Under the pieces are notes generated by a model, which had not been told where the DNA came from, ran no database searches, and was given only the letters and a program-made list of their open reading frames with translations. From Tetragonia tetragonoides (taxonomy: Eukaryota; Streptophyta; Magnoliopsida; Caryophyllales; Aizoaceae), in the NCBI GenBank assembly GCA_038025085.1, contig CM076153.1, positions 21,365,001 through 21,429,000 on the forward strand: DNA of 64,000 nt, given 5' to 3'. Position numbers and translations under genes: made by a program. Shown here in pieces: positions 10,751 through 21,869 of the stretch (its first letter is position 1; each line of letters opens with the position of its first letter).

Positions 10751-11345
10751 TCATTAATTTCGTATGCGTTGACGTCTTGTTTTTCAATCCTCCATTCGTG
10801 AAGATATGCGTTGATGTCAAGTGGATTGATATAACGTTCGAAGTGTTCATTGGTGTGGAACTCTATTAGGTGACCAGCACTCGAAACTGACTATCATTGT
10901 TGTTCGTGTCCGCCGTCAACCCGGCGTTAGGGGTGGAAGGGAGGTTTCGAATAGGGAGTGGTCTGCCCTAAGATAGTCCTCGAACTTATTTAATTAGGAC
11001 CTCTTTAAGGGCCGTAGTACTGCCCTCACGGTTGCTTGCGAGCCTACCCTTCCACCCCCAACGTCGGGTTGATGGTGAAGACGAACAACAGTGATAGTCA
11101 GTTTCGAGTGCTGGTCAATTAATAGAGCTCCACACCTATGAACACTTCAACGATATATCAATCCAAGGTAACTGTAACTCCACTGAATATTGGTTAGACG
11201 ATATCTTCACGAATAGAGGATTGAACAACAAGACGTCAACGCATACGAAATTGATGACTATACACTTGACACATCAAGTTTCCTTTTGTGAGAGAGAGAA
11301 ACAGAGACCGAGAAATGGAGGAGACTCGTCGACTTCGTGGAGAAC
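10660..11345. repeat. Large inverted repeat with ~285-bp arms
   Basis: The left arm (about 10660-10950) and right arm (about 11040-11340) are diverged reverse complements around a ~100-bp centre. The outer ends are TCTCCACGAAGTCGACGA and its near-complement. Read outward, both arms give a CT/GA-rich leader and then ATGGAGGAG, coding MEE(I/T)RRLRGE. This looks like a duplicated promoter, leader and start codon placed head to head. I see no clear target-site duplication. The right arm has a 20-30 nt insertion and several indels, so it is older than the hairpin at 5411. Confidence 0.75.
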
Positions 11346-11749
11346 CGCCAACCTTTTGCACCATATCTCACTATGAGCGATGTTAGAAAGTCATTTTATC
11401 ACTCATAGTTAATTTAGAAAGACATTTTATCACCCATAATTAATTTAGGACATATAGAGAAACAGGCAGAGATAAATATGATTAGGGGGGAAATAAAGTA
11501 TGTACAGCGAATGAAGGAGACGAAAAGAAATCATATTTTGATTTTTCTTTCGGTAGTTTCTTTTGGTGTAAAACTGAACCAATCTTTTCGAAAATATTTT
11601 GGTACTTTCTTTGGTGTAAAACTAATCAGGAGGGCTATGGCTTTCTGAAGAAAAATGGAACGTTTGTTTTTGTGTTTAGGGATGAAGGTGAAGTTAACAA
11701 TGAGGGGGGTTATTTATAAGGGGCTGAAACTACTACTGAATCTGTAACC
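11346..11749. other. Intergenic, no gene recognised
   Basis: It contains a copy of the phrase TTTTATCACTCATAGTTAATTTAG, also seen near 2470, and two GGTGTAAAACT phrases. No coding signal is seen. Confidence 0.4.
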
Positions 11750-12118
11750 TAATTAATAAATTTTAGAATATGGACGGTTTCAAAGGCTTCGGTGTCAGTA
11801 GGGTAGTTGATATTTTTTTTGGGGGGTTATCCACCGTCAACCCCTATTCTGATTTGCTGAACCAAGTGACTTAACTTTAAAGAGTCTCCATGCAACCACA
11901 TGAGAGAGAAAAATCATCCTATTATTGATCCGGCTTAGTCAACATCCTATTAATTACATAGTTGAATACACTGAATCAATAGCAGTTTCACAGGTATAAA
12001 AATCCCCTGGCCTCATCGTTCACTTCATCTTCATCACCAAGATCATCAACAATTCAAAAACCTATTATCATTTCTGTTTTCTTCCTTCTAAATGCAAGAT
12101 CTAAAAAGCCAATACTCT
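11750..12118 (+). repeat. Duplicated promoter-like block, copy 2 (partner 4565-5290)
   Basis: The same order of sequence as 4565-5290 but shorter. It includes the TATA box at 11995 and the leader TCACTTCATCTTCATCACCA. It is followed at once by a single antisense arm of the IDN2/FDM-like fragment, where copy 1 is followed by a full inverted repeat. Confidence 0.7.
11995..12000 (+). promoter_or_regulatory. Candidate TATA box upstream of the antisense IDN2/FDM-like arm
   Basis: TATAAAAA in a context identical to the TATA box at 5170. About 100-125 bp downstream, + strand transcription would enter IDN2/FDM-like sequence in antisense. An ATG at 12094 opens only a 37-codon frame. Confidence 0.4.
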
Positions 12119-12264
12119 AAGAAACCACTGACGTTGATCAACACATTGCGTGCATCTAGCAACTCGTCTTTGTACTTTCGTTGGTTGACTATCAGAGCCT
12201 GATGAGTTAGGTCCTCCATATCCTCTAAATCATCGTTTTTATCCTTTAGCTCTGCTTTGATGGC
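12091..12264 (-). pseudogene. IDN2/FDM-like coiled-coil fragment, antisense to promoter
   Basis: The reverse-strand frame reads IKAELKDKNDDLEDMEDL, then ALIVNQRKYKDELLDAR and NVLINVSGFLE, and ends at a TAG. This corresponds to the conserved segment of IDN2/FDM proteins (LEDLEALNQALIVKERKSNDELQEARKELI-like) just before the XH domain. Its frame is intact where the copy in the 5411-5946 hairpin is shifted, so it is nearer the parent gene. No XS or XH domain is attached, so it cannot be a functional protein. Confidence 0.65.
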
Positions 12265-12445
12265 CCGATGACTCTAAATAATTAAAATGTGACACTAGAT
12301 AACAATAAAACGGCGTTCGATAACAATAAAGTGACCCCGGATAAGTAAACCGTGACTCTGAACCGTGACCGTAATATTGGCCCTGTGAACCCTCAGCATT
12401 ATAAGTGACCCTATACTGCAGTAGAAGTAACCTTTTTAAACCTAC
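12265..12445 (+). repeat. Decayed GTGACCCT repeat block, + orientation
   Basis: Same unit order as 9125-9300: GACTCTAAATAATTAAAA, GTGACACTAGATAACAATAA, GTGACCCCGGATAAGTAAA. It joins abruptly to the IDN2/FDM-like fragment at 12264, so rearrangement created the junction. Confidence 0.6.
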
Positions 12446-13100
12446 ATGTGTTTCTTTTCCGTCTATTCCAAATCAAACAAACTATAATTACAGGGGTGTG
12501 GCGTGTGGGTGATTCATATTGTAAATCAAACAAACTTCTTTTTTAATTCATGTTTAAAGGGCCACATGTAACGACTACGGGCAAATATGCAATAATATAT
12601 AGTGACGCTAGAATCTGTAGAAGTCACCCAAGATATATAATGATTGTGACCGACCTTATATAATAATGAATATCCATGCATGTTATGAACACATCATGGT
12701 TGAGTGACCCTAGATAATTTTAAATTGACCTTCGACGAGAATAAAGAGACTCAAAAATCAAAATACTTAAAACGTGACCCTCCCATTATGGTTTTGAACT
12801 TAGATAACAATAAAATGACAACTTTACAAGTGACCCTCTGATTCAGTAGAAGTGACCCTTTAAAATGACAATAAAGTGTTTTGCCAGTACATTAGAGATC
12901 GAGGGGATTGATCCTCAAACATTTGAAAATAGTTTTAGAACTTCAAAATCTCGATAGAGAGCATGAAATTTTCCATAGCCCATATCACCCTTCTATTTGC
13001 GTGAAATTTTAATTTCACACGCAATGTGTTCCTAGAAATTTGCATGTTTAGTCAAGCTGTTCACACGCCATTGAATCTCTGCAAAAAACTCCACCAAAAC
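12446..13100. other. Intergenic with further GTGACCCT units
   Basis: Units of the GTGACCCT repeat are scattered through 12600-12910, for example GAGTGACCCTAGATAATTTT and AAGTGACCCTCTGATTCAG. No gene is seen. Confidence 0.45.
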
Positions 13101-14844
13101 AAGCTTCAGTGGGACGCGTACCGGATTCAGTAGCCTTTTGTTTCGATACTCGAGACATCAGTCTCTTTTTTGCGTTTTGCATTCAATTATTGCCCCTCAA
13201 AGTGGAGATTTCAATTCAGTCAAAGTTGAAAGTAATTCAACTTCTCCAAAAGCCAATAGCTTTTACACACCGGGTAGTCTACCCGGGTGATGTGTGAATT
13301 GATGATTGGTTGGGTTTTGATATTTTATTTTTTTAGTTGAAAATAATTTATTTGAGTTCCAATGTACATGCTTATATTTCTTGTCCACATCACCCGTGTA
13401 GACCAAAGTCGAGAATTCAGTCTTGGTTTTTTGTATTTGCCCCTCAAAAGTCGTGAATTTAGTCAAAGTACAACAAATTCAACATTATTACTAGTATTTT
13501 TTTGATAGACAAGAAAGTTAAGATTAGCTTTACACTACAAGTCTACAATGCCAGACTTTCTTTCTCATCTATAAAACCCCTCATTCTTCACATTCATACT
13601 CCCCACAACATCATCAACCTTCTCAATATGATTCCTTCTCTTCAACTTTTTTACTTGTACATCCACCACAGTTGCACAAACCCCCTAATAAGTTCCATTA
13701 CCAAATATCCACCACAGGTCCACAACCCCCTAATAAGTTCCATTATCAAAAGTTTTTTAGTTCCTCTTATCTAAACATGAAGGTTTGTTTGTTCCTTTTA
13801 ATTTGTTAGTTCCTCTTAAGTAATTGTAATATTCGATTTTTTTTTTAAGCAAGAGCACTTTATTCTCTTTTCTTCTCTCTCTAATCGGTTGCAACATAAT
13901 ACAACAAATCGCAATCCAAACTTCATTTCACTTCATCTTGTATCTCATTGAATCTTGAGTACTCTAAAATCATTTGGAAGCCATTAGAGTTAAAGAAAAC
14001 TAAGGATCAAGCTATATCATTGGCATAATACTCCAAATCATTTATAGCTTTTACCTTATTTCTTTTCCAATCATCTACTGCTTTGTTCCATTAGTCGAAC
14101 GTGTCAATACTTTTAATGGGAAGCGATCAATCTTGTTTGGTTGAATAAAGGAATTGCGAATTCATGAAAATTAATGTGGGAAGTGCTAGTTAATTCGGAC
14201 TAAGTGGTTGTTTTGGTTAATAATGAAAAACATGGGAGTATTATTGAGAAAGAGGTCTTGGGGCATGCTCATGGTCCTTCATGACAATACCTCTCTAGCA
14301 ATGTGGAAGATACCACAATCTCACCTCACGAGAACAGAAGGCACTTCAAACCTACACATCTGGAGGATGATAACATGGAGGCGTTGTGCCACAAAAAGAG
14401 AGGAAAGTAAGTAATAACTGGGGAAGATGTCGATTGATGCACCACAGAAGATGTTGGCACGGATAGTTGGCCCATAGCATGTTGTTCTTCCCACAAGTGA
14501 AACAATTACCATGTCTGAGGCTAACTTCAAATTCCCGGATGAAATTGTTGGGATGGTTTACGATTCGGCATAGAGACTCCAATTTTCCATGCAACTTCCT
14601 AGAAAGTAAAAAAAAATCTTGAGTTGAAATTCTACTTCCAACTTGCACGACTTCTAAGACACTCATCCAATTGCGAGTATTCAGTGTACTACTATCTAAT
14701 TAGTCGGAGCAACCTTCAATCCAAAATAATTCTGTATTTTGTGTGTTCACGTTTTGCTCCATATGTATAAATTACTTATGTATAAATTACTTACTCCTTT
14801 TTGATATAACTTTAGAAATACTAGAGTATTTGTTAAAATAACTG
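13101..14844. other. Intergenic, no gene recognised
   Basis: There is a TATA-like TATAAAAC at 13570 with a leader resembling those at 5170 and 11995. A tandem phrase CCCCCTAATAAGTTCCATTA is repeated near 13680-13745. The reverse-strand frame at 14352-14666 (104 codons, containing RHGNCFTCGKNN) is the best coding candidate, but I do not recognise it and it has no supporting context. Confidence 0.35.
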
Positions 14845-14942
14845 AGCCACAAACACCTAACTGAGCCAAACATTAAAAATGATAGATATACACCTCAATC
14901 ATTTAGCAAATAGGTGTTTGGCTCAGTTAGGTGTTTGTGGCT
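14845..14942. repeat. Small perfect inverted repeat
   Basis: 27-nt arms (14845-14871 and 14916-14942) match perfectly around a 44-nt AT-rich loop. The arm core is CACCTAACTGAGCC. It could be a miniature fold-back element; no target-site duplication is obvious. Confidence 0.7.
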
Positions 14943-16038
14943 TATATCAAATAAGTGATAGAAATAGATTTATTAACCTCGAGTGAATATGTTAGGGTTT
15001 TTAATATATTCCACGTCAATATATTTTGCTAGTGAAAAATTGGATATATTGGGTGTTAAGTTGATATGGGGCTCACGGTAATAATGATGGAATTTGGCAA
15101 GAATTATGGTGTTTGGACAACTATTGGTAGTAGGATTCTTGGAATTGCCGTGAAGATTTTGGTAGGATTTAAAAGAGTTGGCACCACTTAAGAAGTTTAT
15201 TAGGAATATAATTATTATGGTGGTGTACTATATTACGTGGGAGTGGTAATTTGGAAAGGAGGAGATTTCCTAATTGTGGTCGTGATAGGAGTCTTAATGA
15301 AGGCCTTAAATGTAGGTACTGGTAGATTGGAGAAGTTGGCTTTGCCCCAAGGTAGAGAGGGAGCTCCCTTGTTGCAGTTGTAGAGTTGAAGGGTTACGTT
15401 GAAAGGTTTGTAGCTTTTCCCAAAAGCTATGTGGAGGGTTTCTAGCTTTGACCTCAAAAGTTAGGTTATGAAGTGGGGGACAATTTTGTGGCTTTCCCGT
15501 GCATAAAGCCATAAATGGGGTAGTAGTAGTTGAGGTGAGAGTCCAATTGTATGAAGGGAAAAAGTGAGGATTGAGTTGGGTAGATTATTTCAATACATTA
15601 GCTAGAGGAGATTGAGATGTTGGGGTGTTGATGTATGTCGTTGAACTCACTCTTTGTCAATGTTAGTGGACTAGTAGTGGTTCGTGTTTTTTTCCCTAGT
15701 TAAGAGGGTTTTCCACGTTAAATATTGTGTGTGTTTATTTATCTTGTGTATTTTATTATTGTGCTTCCGCTGTGGTCAAAGTAGTATGGTAATGGGGCGT
15801 AAAATCCCCAACAGAATAAAATAAAATTATAAGTCTTAAGATAAGCGAATAAGATTATTTTATTCTAATTAGGGGATAATTTTATATTTCGTTTTAGATA
15901 AAGTGGCTAATTTCATTACTAATCTATTCAATTTAAAAGTGAGAAATTGACAGATTACATCCCCCTTACACATGGCCACTGTGGACTGTGGCATCACACA
16001 ACCACTTCAGTGGTAAAGGATTGCACTCATTAAATTGA
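14943..16038. other. Intergenic, no gene recognised
   Basis: Sequence of even composition with GGTAGTA/GGTGG-type words and no convincing frame. The two overlapping reverse frames at 15233-15512 have no recognisable content. Confidence 0.35.
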
Positions 16039-17068
16039 AGTAGGAAAGTGTGTATATTGGATGCACGCACCAGTCACTATATTCCATAGTGGGTAGAGAA
16101 CTAGAGATTATACTGATTAGGGAAGGAGGCAAAGGAGAGATAATGAAAAATGAGGTGGAAGATAGAGGAATTGGTGCATGCATGACAAATTGACAATTGA
16201 CATGCACCATTGCTTATGCTCTGATCTAATACAGCGCAATGTAGACCGTAGATGTGATCATTAAACATTATTATTACAAGTGGCGCAAAAAATAAAATGA
16301 GTACGACGTAATCCTTAAACCCTGATAAAGTGACGCTCCTTATTACACATGAACGTCTTTTTGTATATGTTCATTTTCATTTTGATTGGATTACAAGAAT
16401 ACATTGACAAAGAAGTGATCTTTATTAAAGTTTTAAACCATTAATTATAAATCGACGCTTAAAACGTTAAAACTATAGAAGTTCATCATGTTTTGCGTCA
16501 ATACTATCAATCATCCTTAGCTTGACCCCTCAGGACCTTTCCCACTCTCACCTGACCTACACTACTCTCTCTCCTACTTGAACCATTAAAGGGTGAAATG
16601 AATTACGTATCACGGGAAAAGCCGATCGAGGATTCTTCAATGAATACGGTCATTGCATGTACAGAAGAACCGGAAGCTTTGGTGTATTTACTTTATTAGC
16701 TTGCACTTAAACATGACGAGGTAAAAAAAGAGAGGAAAAATTAGGTTATAGTGAATTGTCTTGTCTACTGTTACTTTTGCTGAGAGAAGCTGACAAAGTG
16801 ATTATGGCGTTTGGGAGTGTCTAGGAGAGTAGGGTGAGGGTATGAGTGTCTGAGTGTCTAACCGTCTGAGGGACTTTATTGGGTAGATTTAATTAGGCAG
16901 ATTAATGCGTATCGGAGTTGTATTTGGACACGAATGAAGTGACCCGTGTGATATGTGTGTGACTACACCAATATTATTTTCCTACAATATCTGATTATTT
17001 TGACCCGCAGAAATAATAGTCTCCATGATTCCCATTTTAATTATTACTGTATGGTTGAGTAACCATAT
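16039..17068 (+). repeat. Segmental duplication copy 2 (partner 376-1410)
   Basis: About 1030 bp colinear with 376-1410. At the right edge an AT-rich stretch with a TATATA microsatellite (about 17069-17116) replaces the sequence that follows copy 1. Low divergence implies a fairly recent duplication or gene conversion. Confidence 0.8.
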
Positions 17069-17494
17069 CATATATCTAATATCTAATCTATCTAATATAT
17101 ATATATATATATATAAAGTTGGATCATACACACTGCTGCATCGACACGTGGCATCCACATAAGCGCCATAATGGATGCCACATCATTTGGGTCAAAGAAA
17201 TAAATGCAATATTTTTTTTGACTTTTAAAGCTTCATTAATAATGCTTTTAAATTCAATGTAATTAACCAATTAATGAGGATACATGAACCATGTTATCTA
17301 TTTAAATTAAGATACATGAACATAATTAAACTTAAATTAAGCTATAAAAACACTAGATACAACGAATTTAATAAAGGAAAATATAAAACTAACAGATAAA
17401 TTTACATATTATGCATCTCAATCTTCAAAGTGATTACATAGTCCAACAAAAATTATGTATTATGCATCTCAATCTTCAAAGTTGGGTCATTTTC
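17069..17494. other. AT-rich spacer
   Basis: It holds a TA dinucleotide run (about 17094-17114) and twice the phrase ATTATGCATCTCAATCTTCAAAG (near 17408 and 17458). No gene is seen. Confidence 0.4.
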
Positions 17495-18884
17495 ATGCGG
17501 GTCACTGAACCATACATAATGTCATGCTTACTAGTAGTCGTTACATGTTCTTGGCAGAGGTAAGCTCCGTGTGGATCGCCATTTGAAGTGAATAAACATT
17601 CTTCAGTGCCGTGTTGGTACAATCAAATCAAGTTTCATGGTGGTACTTTGGTACAATTTAAATAAATATTTCGTGGCCTAATAGTAAAGTTCATAACATG
17701 AGTACAGCTTACGAGTAGTCGTTACATGTTCTTATTGGCAGAGGTAAGTTCCATGTGGATCGCCATTTGAAGGGAATAAACATTTTTCAGTGCCTTGTTG
17801 GTACAATGAAATCAAGTTTCATGTTGGTATTTTGGTACAATTTAAAGAAACATTAACTGATCGAAGTTTGTACACTATAATAATTCTTGAACGCATCCGT
17901 AATATTCGATTTCCTATAACGTAGTTGTTCTGTTTATATTTTGCGGACAACTATACAAATTCTATATGCGTATTACTTCTTGCATAGGCGTCTACTATGC
18001 TAGTATTGAATGGCCAAAAGTAATCATCATAGTTGCCTCTTGAAGTAATAAGAAAAACTAAATGAAGTAACTACTTATTGATATTATTATTATCTACGGC
18101 CACACGCGCTTTAAACATTTAGAGTCACTTCACTCAAGTCGAAGGTAATAAACTTAGTATTATCTAGGGTCACTGAACCATACATAATGTCATGCTCACT
18201 AGTAGTCGTTACATGTTCTTGGCAGAGGTAAGCTCCGTGTGGATCGCCTTTTGAAGTGAATAAACAATCTTCAGTGCCGTGTTGGTACAATCAAATCAAG
18301 TTTCATGGTGGTACTTTGGTACAATTTAAATAAATATTTCGTGGCCTAATAGTAAAGTTCATAACATGAGTACAGCATACGAGTAGTCGTTACATGTTCT
18401 TATTGGCAGAGGTAAGTTCCATGTGGATCGCCATTTGAAGGGAATGAACATTTTTCAGTGCCTTGTTGGTACAATGAAATCAAGTTTCATGTTGGTATTT
18501 TGGTACAATTTAAAGAAACATTATCTGATCGAAGTTTGTACACTATAATAATTCTTGAACGCATCCGTAATATTCGATTTCCTGTAACGTAGTTGTTCTG
18601 TTTATATTTTGCGGACAACTATACAAATTCTATATGCGTATTACTTCTTGCTTAGGCGTCTACTATGATAGTATTGAATGGCCAACAGTAATCACCATAA
18701 TTGCCTCCTGGCCCAACATGAATAAGAAAAACTAATTGAAGTTGGTACACTATAATAATTCTTGAATGCATCCGTAATATTCGATTTGCCCTAACGTAGT
18801 TGTTCTCTTCATATTTCGCAGACAAGTATATAATAATTCTTGAATGCATCCGTAATATTCGCTTTGCTGTAACGTAGTTGCTCA

Positions 18885-19060
18885 CTTCTACTGCATTATA
18901 GGGTCACTTATAGTGTTGAATTTCACAGAGCCACTTTCGATCAGTTTGACTCCGGGTCATCTTTTACTTATAAAGGGTCATTTTATTATTTTCTAGCAAC
19001 ATTTTATTACTATCTAGTCTCACATTTTAAGTATTTTGAGTCCTTGTCCAACTCTTGTTG
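18885..19060 (-). repeat. Decayed GTGACCCT repeat block, - orientation
   Basis: The reverse complement reproduces the unit order of 9125-9300 (AAATGTGAGACTAGATAGTA, AATGACCCTTTATAAGTAAA, AAGTGACCCTATAATGCAG). It lies inside the ~1.29-kb tandem unit. Confidence 0.6.
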
Positions 19061-20164
19061 AATTTCGATGCACCATAGAAAAATTTACAAGTTTCATTTC
19101 CAATAATAAATTAAGATTTTTTACTCTGTTGTTTGTATACTGAATATATTAATTAAACCAACATTAACTGAAGCTGGTACACTATAATAATTCTTGAATG
19201 CATCCGTAATATTCGATTTGCTCTAACGTAGTTGTTCTCTTGATATTTCGTGAGCAACTATACAAATTCTATATGCGTATTACCTTTTGCATAGGCGTAT
19301 TGAATGGCCAAAAGTAATCATCATAGTTGCCTCTTGAAGTAATAAGAAAAACTAAATGAAGTAACTACTTATTGATATTATTATTATCTACGGCCAGACG
19401 CACTTTAAACATTTACAGTCACTTCACTCAAGTCGAAGGTAATAAACTTAGTATTATCTAGGGTCACTAAACCATACATAATGTCATGCTTACTAGTTGT
19501 CGTTACATGTTCTTGGCAGAGGTAAACTCCGTGTGGATCGCCATTTGAAGTGAATAAACATTCTTGAGTGCCGTGTTGGTACAATCAAATCAAGTTTCAT
19601 GGTGGTACTTTGGTACAATTTAAATAAATATTTCGTGGCCTAATAGTAAAGTTCATAACATGAGTACAGCTTACGAGTAGTCGTTACATGTTCTTATTGG
19701 CAGAGGTAAGTTCCATGTGGATCGCCATTTGAAGGGAATAAACATTTTTCAGTGCCTTGTTGGTACAATGACATCAAGTTTCATGTTGGTATTTTGGTAC
19801 GATTTAAAGAAACATTAACTGATCGAAGTTTGTACACTATAATAATTCTTGAACGCATCCGTAATATTCGATTTCCTGTAATGTAGTTGTTCTGTTTATA
19901 TTTTGCGGACAACTATACAAATTCTGTATGCGTATTACTTCTTGCATAGGCGTCTACTATGCTAGTATTGAATGGCCAACAGTAATCATCATAATTGCCT
20001 CCTGGCACAACATGAATAAGAAAAACTAATTGAAGTTGGTACACTATAATAATTCTTGAATGCATCCGTAATATTCGATTTGCCCTAACGTAGTTGTTCT
20101 CTTTATATTTCGCGGACAACTACATAATAATTCTTGAATGCATCCGTAATATTCGCTTTGCTGT

Positions 20165-20345
20165 AACGTAGTTGCTCACTTCTACTGTATTATAGGGTCA
20201 CTTATAGTGTTGAGTTTCACAGGGCCACTTTCAATCAGTTTGATTCCGGGTCACCTTTTACTTATAAAGGGTCATTTTATTATTATCTAGCAACATTTTA
20301 TTACTATCTAGTCTCACATTTTAAGTATTTAGAGTCCTTGTTCAA
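20165..20345 (-). repeat. Decayed GTGACCCT repeat block, - orientation, second array copy
   Basis: The same block as 18885-19060, carried along in the next copy of the ~1.29-kb unit. Further related units continue at 20480-20660. Confidence 0.6.
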
Positions 20346-20803
20346 CTCTTGTTCAATTTTGATGCACCATAGAAAAATTTACAAGTTTCATTTCCAATAA
20401 TAAATTAATATTTTTTACTCTGTTGTTTGTATACTGAATATATTAATTAAACCAACATTAAGTGAAGCTGGTACACTACAAAAATTGAGAAAGGGGTCAC
20501 TTCTTTTGTGCTAAGAGAGCTGTAATGCAGGTTTAAATGGTCACTTCTGTTGTATAATAGGGTTACTTGTAATGTTGACTATCCCACAGGTGCTACTTTC
20601 GAGTAGTTTTTCATTAGGGTCAAGTTTTAGTTATATTGGGTCACTCTGTTATTATCTAATACTGTAGCCACAAATTTTGTGAACAGCAACTAATTGCCAC
20701 AAAGTTATCATAACAAGGCTCATTAGACCAGGGCTTAGTACAGGATGTATCAGCTTCACTATTCTGAAATTTAATTGATTTAGCCCTCTCGCTAATTAAT
20801 GCA

Positions 20804-21202
20804 TTGCTAGAATCAATATCAATTGCAAGAGATATATATTGCAACAGACCCAATCAAACAATGGAGGTGCAATTATTGAATATACGCCACCAGTTGTACA
20901 AGTCTATTTCTTCCAAACTCATTTGGCACATTGCAAGAATCTTCAAAAACTGGGTTGAATTAAGTTTGAAGGTTGAGAGAGATAAGAGAGTTATGAGCAA
21001 TGTCGTGTCAAGGAAGGTTCGAATTAGAGTTATACGCCACCAGTTGTACAAGTCTATTTCTTTCAGACCCATTTGGGACATTGCAAGAATCTTCGAAAAC
21101 TGGGTTGAATTAAGTTCGAAGGTTGAGAGAGATAAGAGAGTTATGAGCAATGCCGTGTCAAGGAAGGTTCGAATTAGAGTTTTCAATTCCTTGGGAAATT
21201 AA
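20804..21202 (+). CDS. Unrecognised open frame containing an exact-length 150-bp tandem duplication
   Basis: Two 150-bp copies (20882-21031 and 21032-21181) are about 93-95% alike and keep the frame, giving two 50-residue repeats with LYKSIS, IARIFKNWVELS and VERDKRVMSN. I do not recognise the protein. The opposite strand is also open across both copies (20854-21186), so openness alone is weak evidence. It could be a duplicated exon of a captured gene or simply a non-coding tandem duplication of a multiple of three. Confidence 0.3.
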   Translation: MLESISIARDIYCNRPNQTMEVQLLNIRHQLYKSISSKLIWHIARIFKNWVELSLKVERDKRVMSNVVSRKVRIRVIRHQLYKSISFRPIWDIARIFENWVELSSKVERDKRVMSNAVSRKVRIRVFNSLGN

Positions 21203-21869
21203 AGATGAAGTGGCAAAAGGTAATTATTCCAACCTTTTGCTCATATAATACTCCTCTCTTGGTCCCTAATTCTGTTTCTCTTGGTCCCTAACATTGTTCT
21301 TGGGTGATATGGTAGAGGATAGTAGCAAACATACGACCTCTTGGTCATTTAATATCATTCTGTTTACAACTGCACGGTTTCGAATGTATTCGGTAGAGTT
21401 TGGTACCCAATGAGGAGAGAGGAAAGCTTGCAAACTCCCACGCGCAGGGACCACAAAGTATTGGTTAAAAAATAAAGCGGAAACGGAATTCTACCGCGTT
21501 GTGAGGGTAGAAGCGGCCCAAAACGATACTCTACCGGGAGAACCTGTTGAGCCGGTACTTTATCTTTTTGAAATTCAGAACCGGTATTCTAACGCCCGGT
21601 AGAATAGAATTTTCCTCTTGATAGAATAGATCCACCAAAGTACCATACGAACCACAAAACGAAAAACTAACAATACTCTCAAAAAGTGAGAGACAGCCGA
21701 ACCCAACGTATGGAACAAACTAACCCTCACAAATGGAGAGACTGATATTATTCGACATAATAAAACTAGATAATAGAACAAAATAATGAAACAAAAAGAA
21801 TTGGGGCTTACCATTAGCAAAGAATTGCTAATGGCAGCCCCTGAACCAAAAGGGAGGCTAGGGTTTTTC
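21203..21869. other. Intergenic, no gene recognised
   Basis: It contains the small palindrome CCATTAGCAAAGAATTGCTA at 21821-21844 and a CTACCG-rich stretch at 21480-21600. No coding signal is seen. Confidence 0.35.

Larger units (their letters stand above)
17495..20480 (+). repeat. Tandem array of a ~1.29-kb non-coding unit
   Basis: Landmarks such as TCGAAGGTAATAAACTT (near 18139 and 19433), GGATCGCCATTTGAAG and TTCTTGAACGCATCCGTAAT recur in fixed order. A partial unit (about 17495-18138, ~640 bp) is followed by a full unit (about 18139-19432) and a near-full unit (about 19433-20480). Each unit is itself composite: it contains two diverged versions of the GTTACATGTTCTTGGCAGAGG segment and repeated ATAATAATTCTTGAATGCATC phrases. 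The reverse-strand frames at 18652-18885 and 19913-20119 are just repeated sequence. Confidence 0.8.

Noticed and set aside
14352..14666. 104-codon reverse frame with CFTCGKNN
   Set aside because: Only a suggestion of a zinc-knuckle; the rest has no recognisable family, and it is not supported by context.
17495..20480. CRISPR-like or centromeric satellite array
   Set aside because: Units are ~1.29 kb, only about 2.5 copies, with no short repeat-spacer pattern and no larger array in the window.
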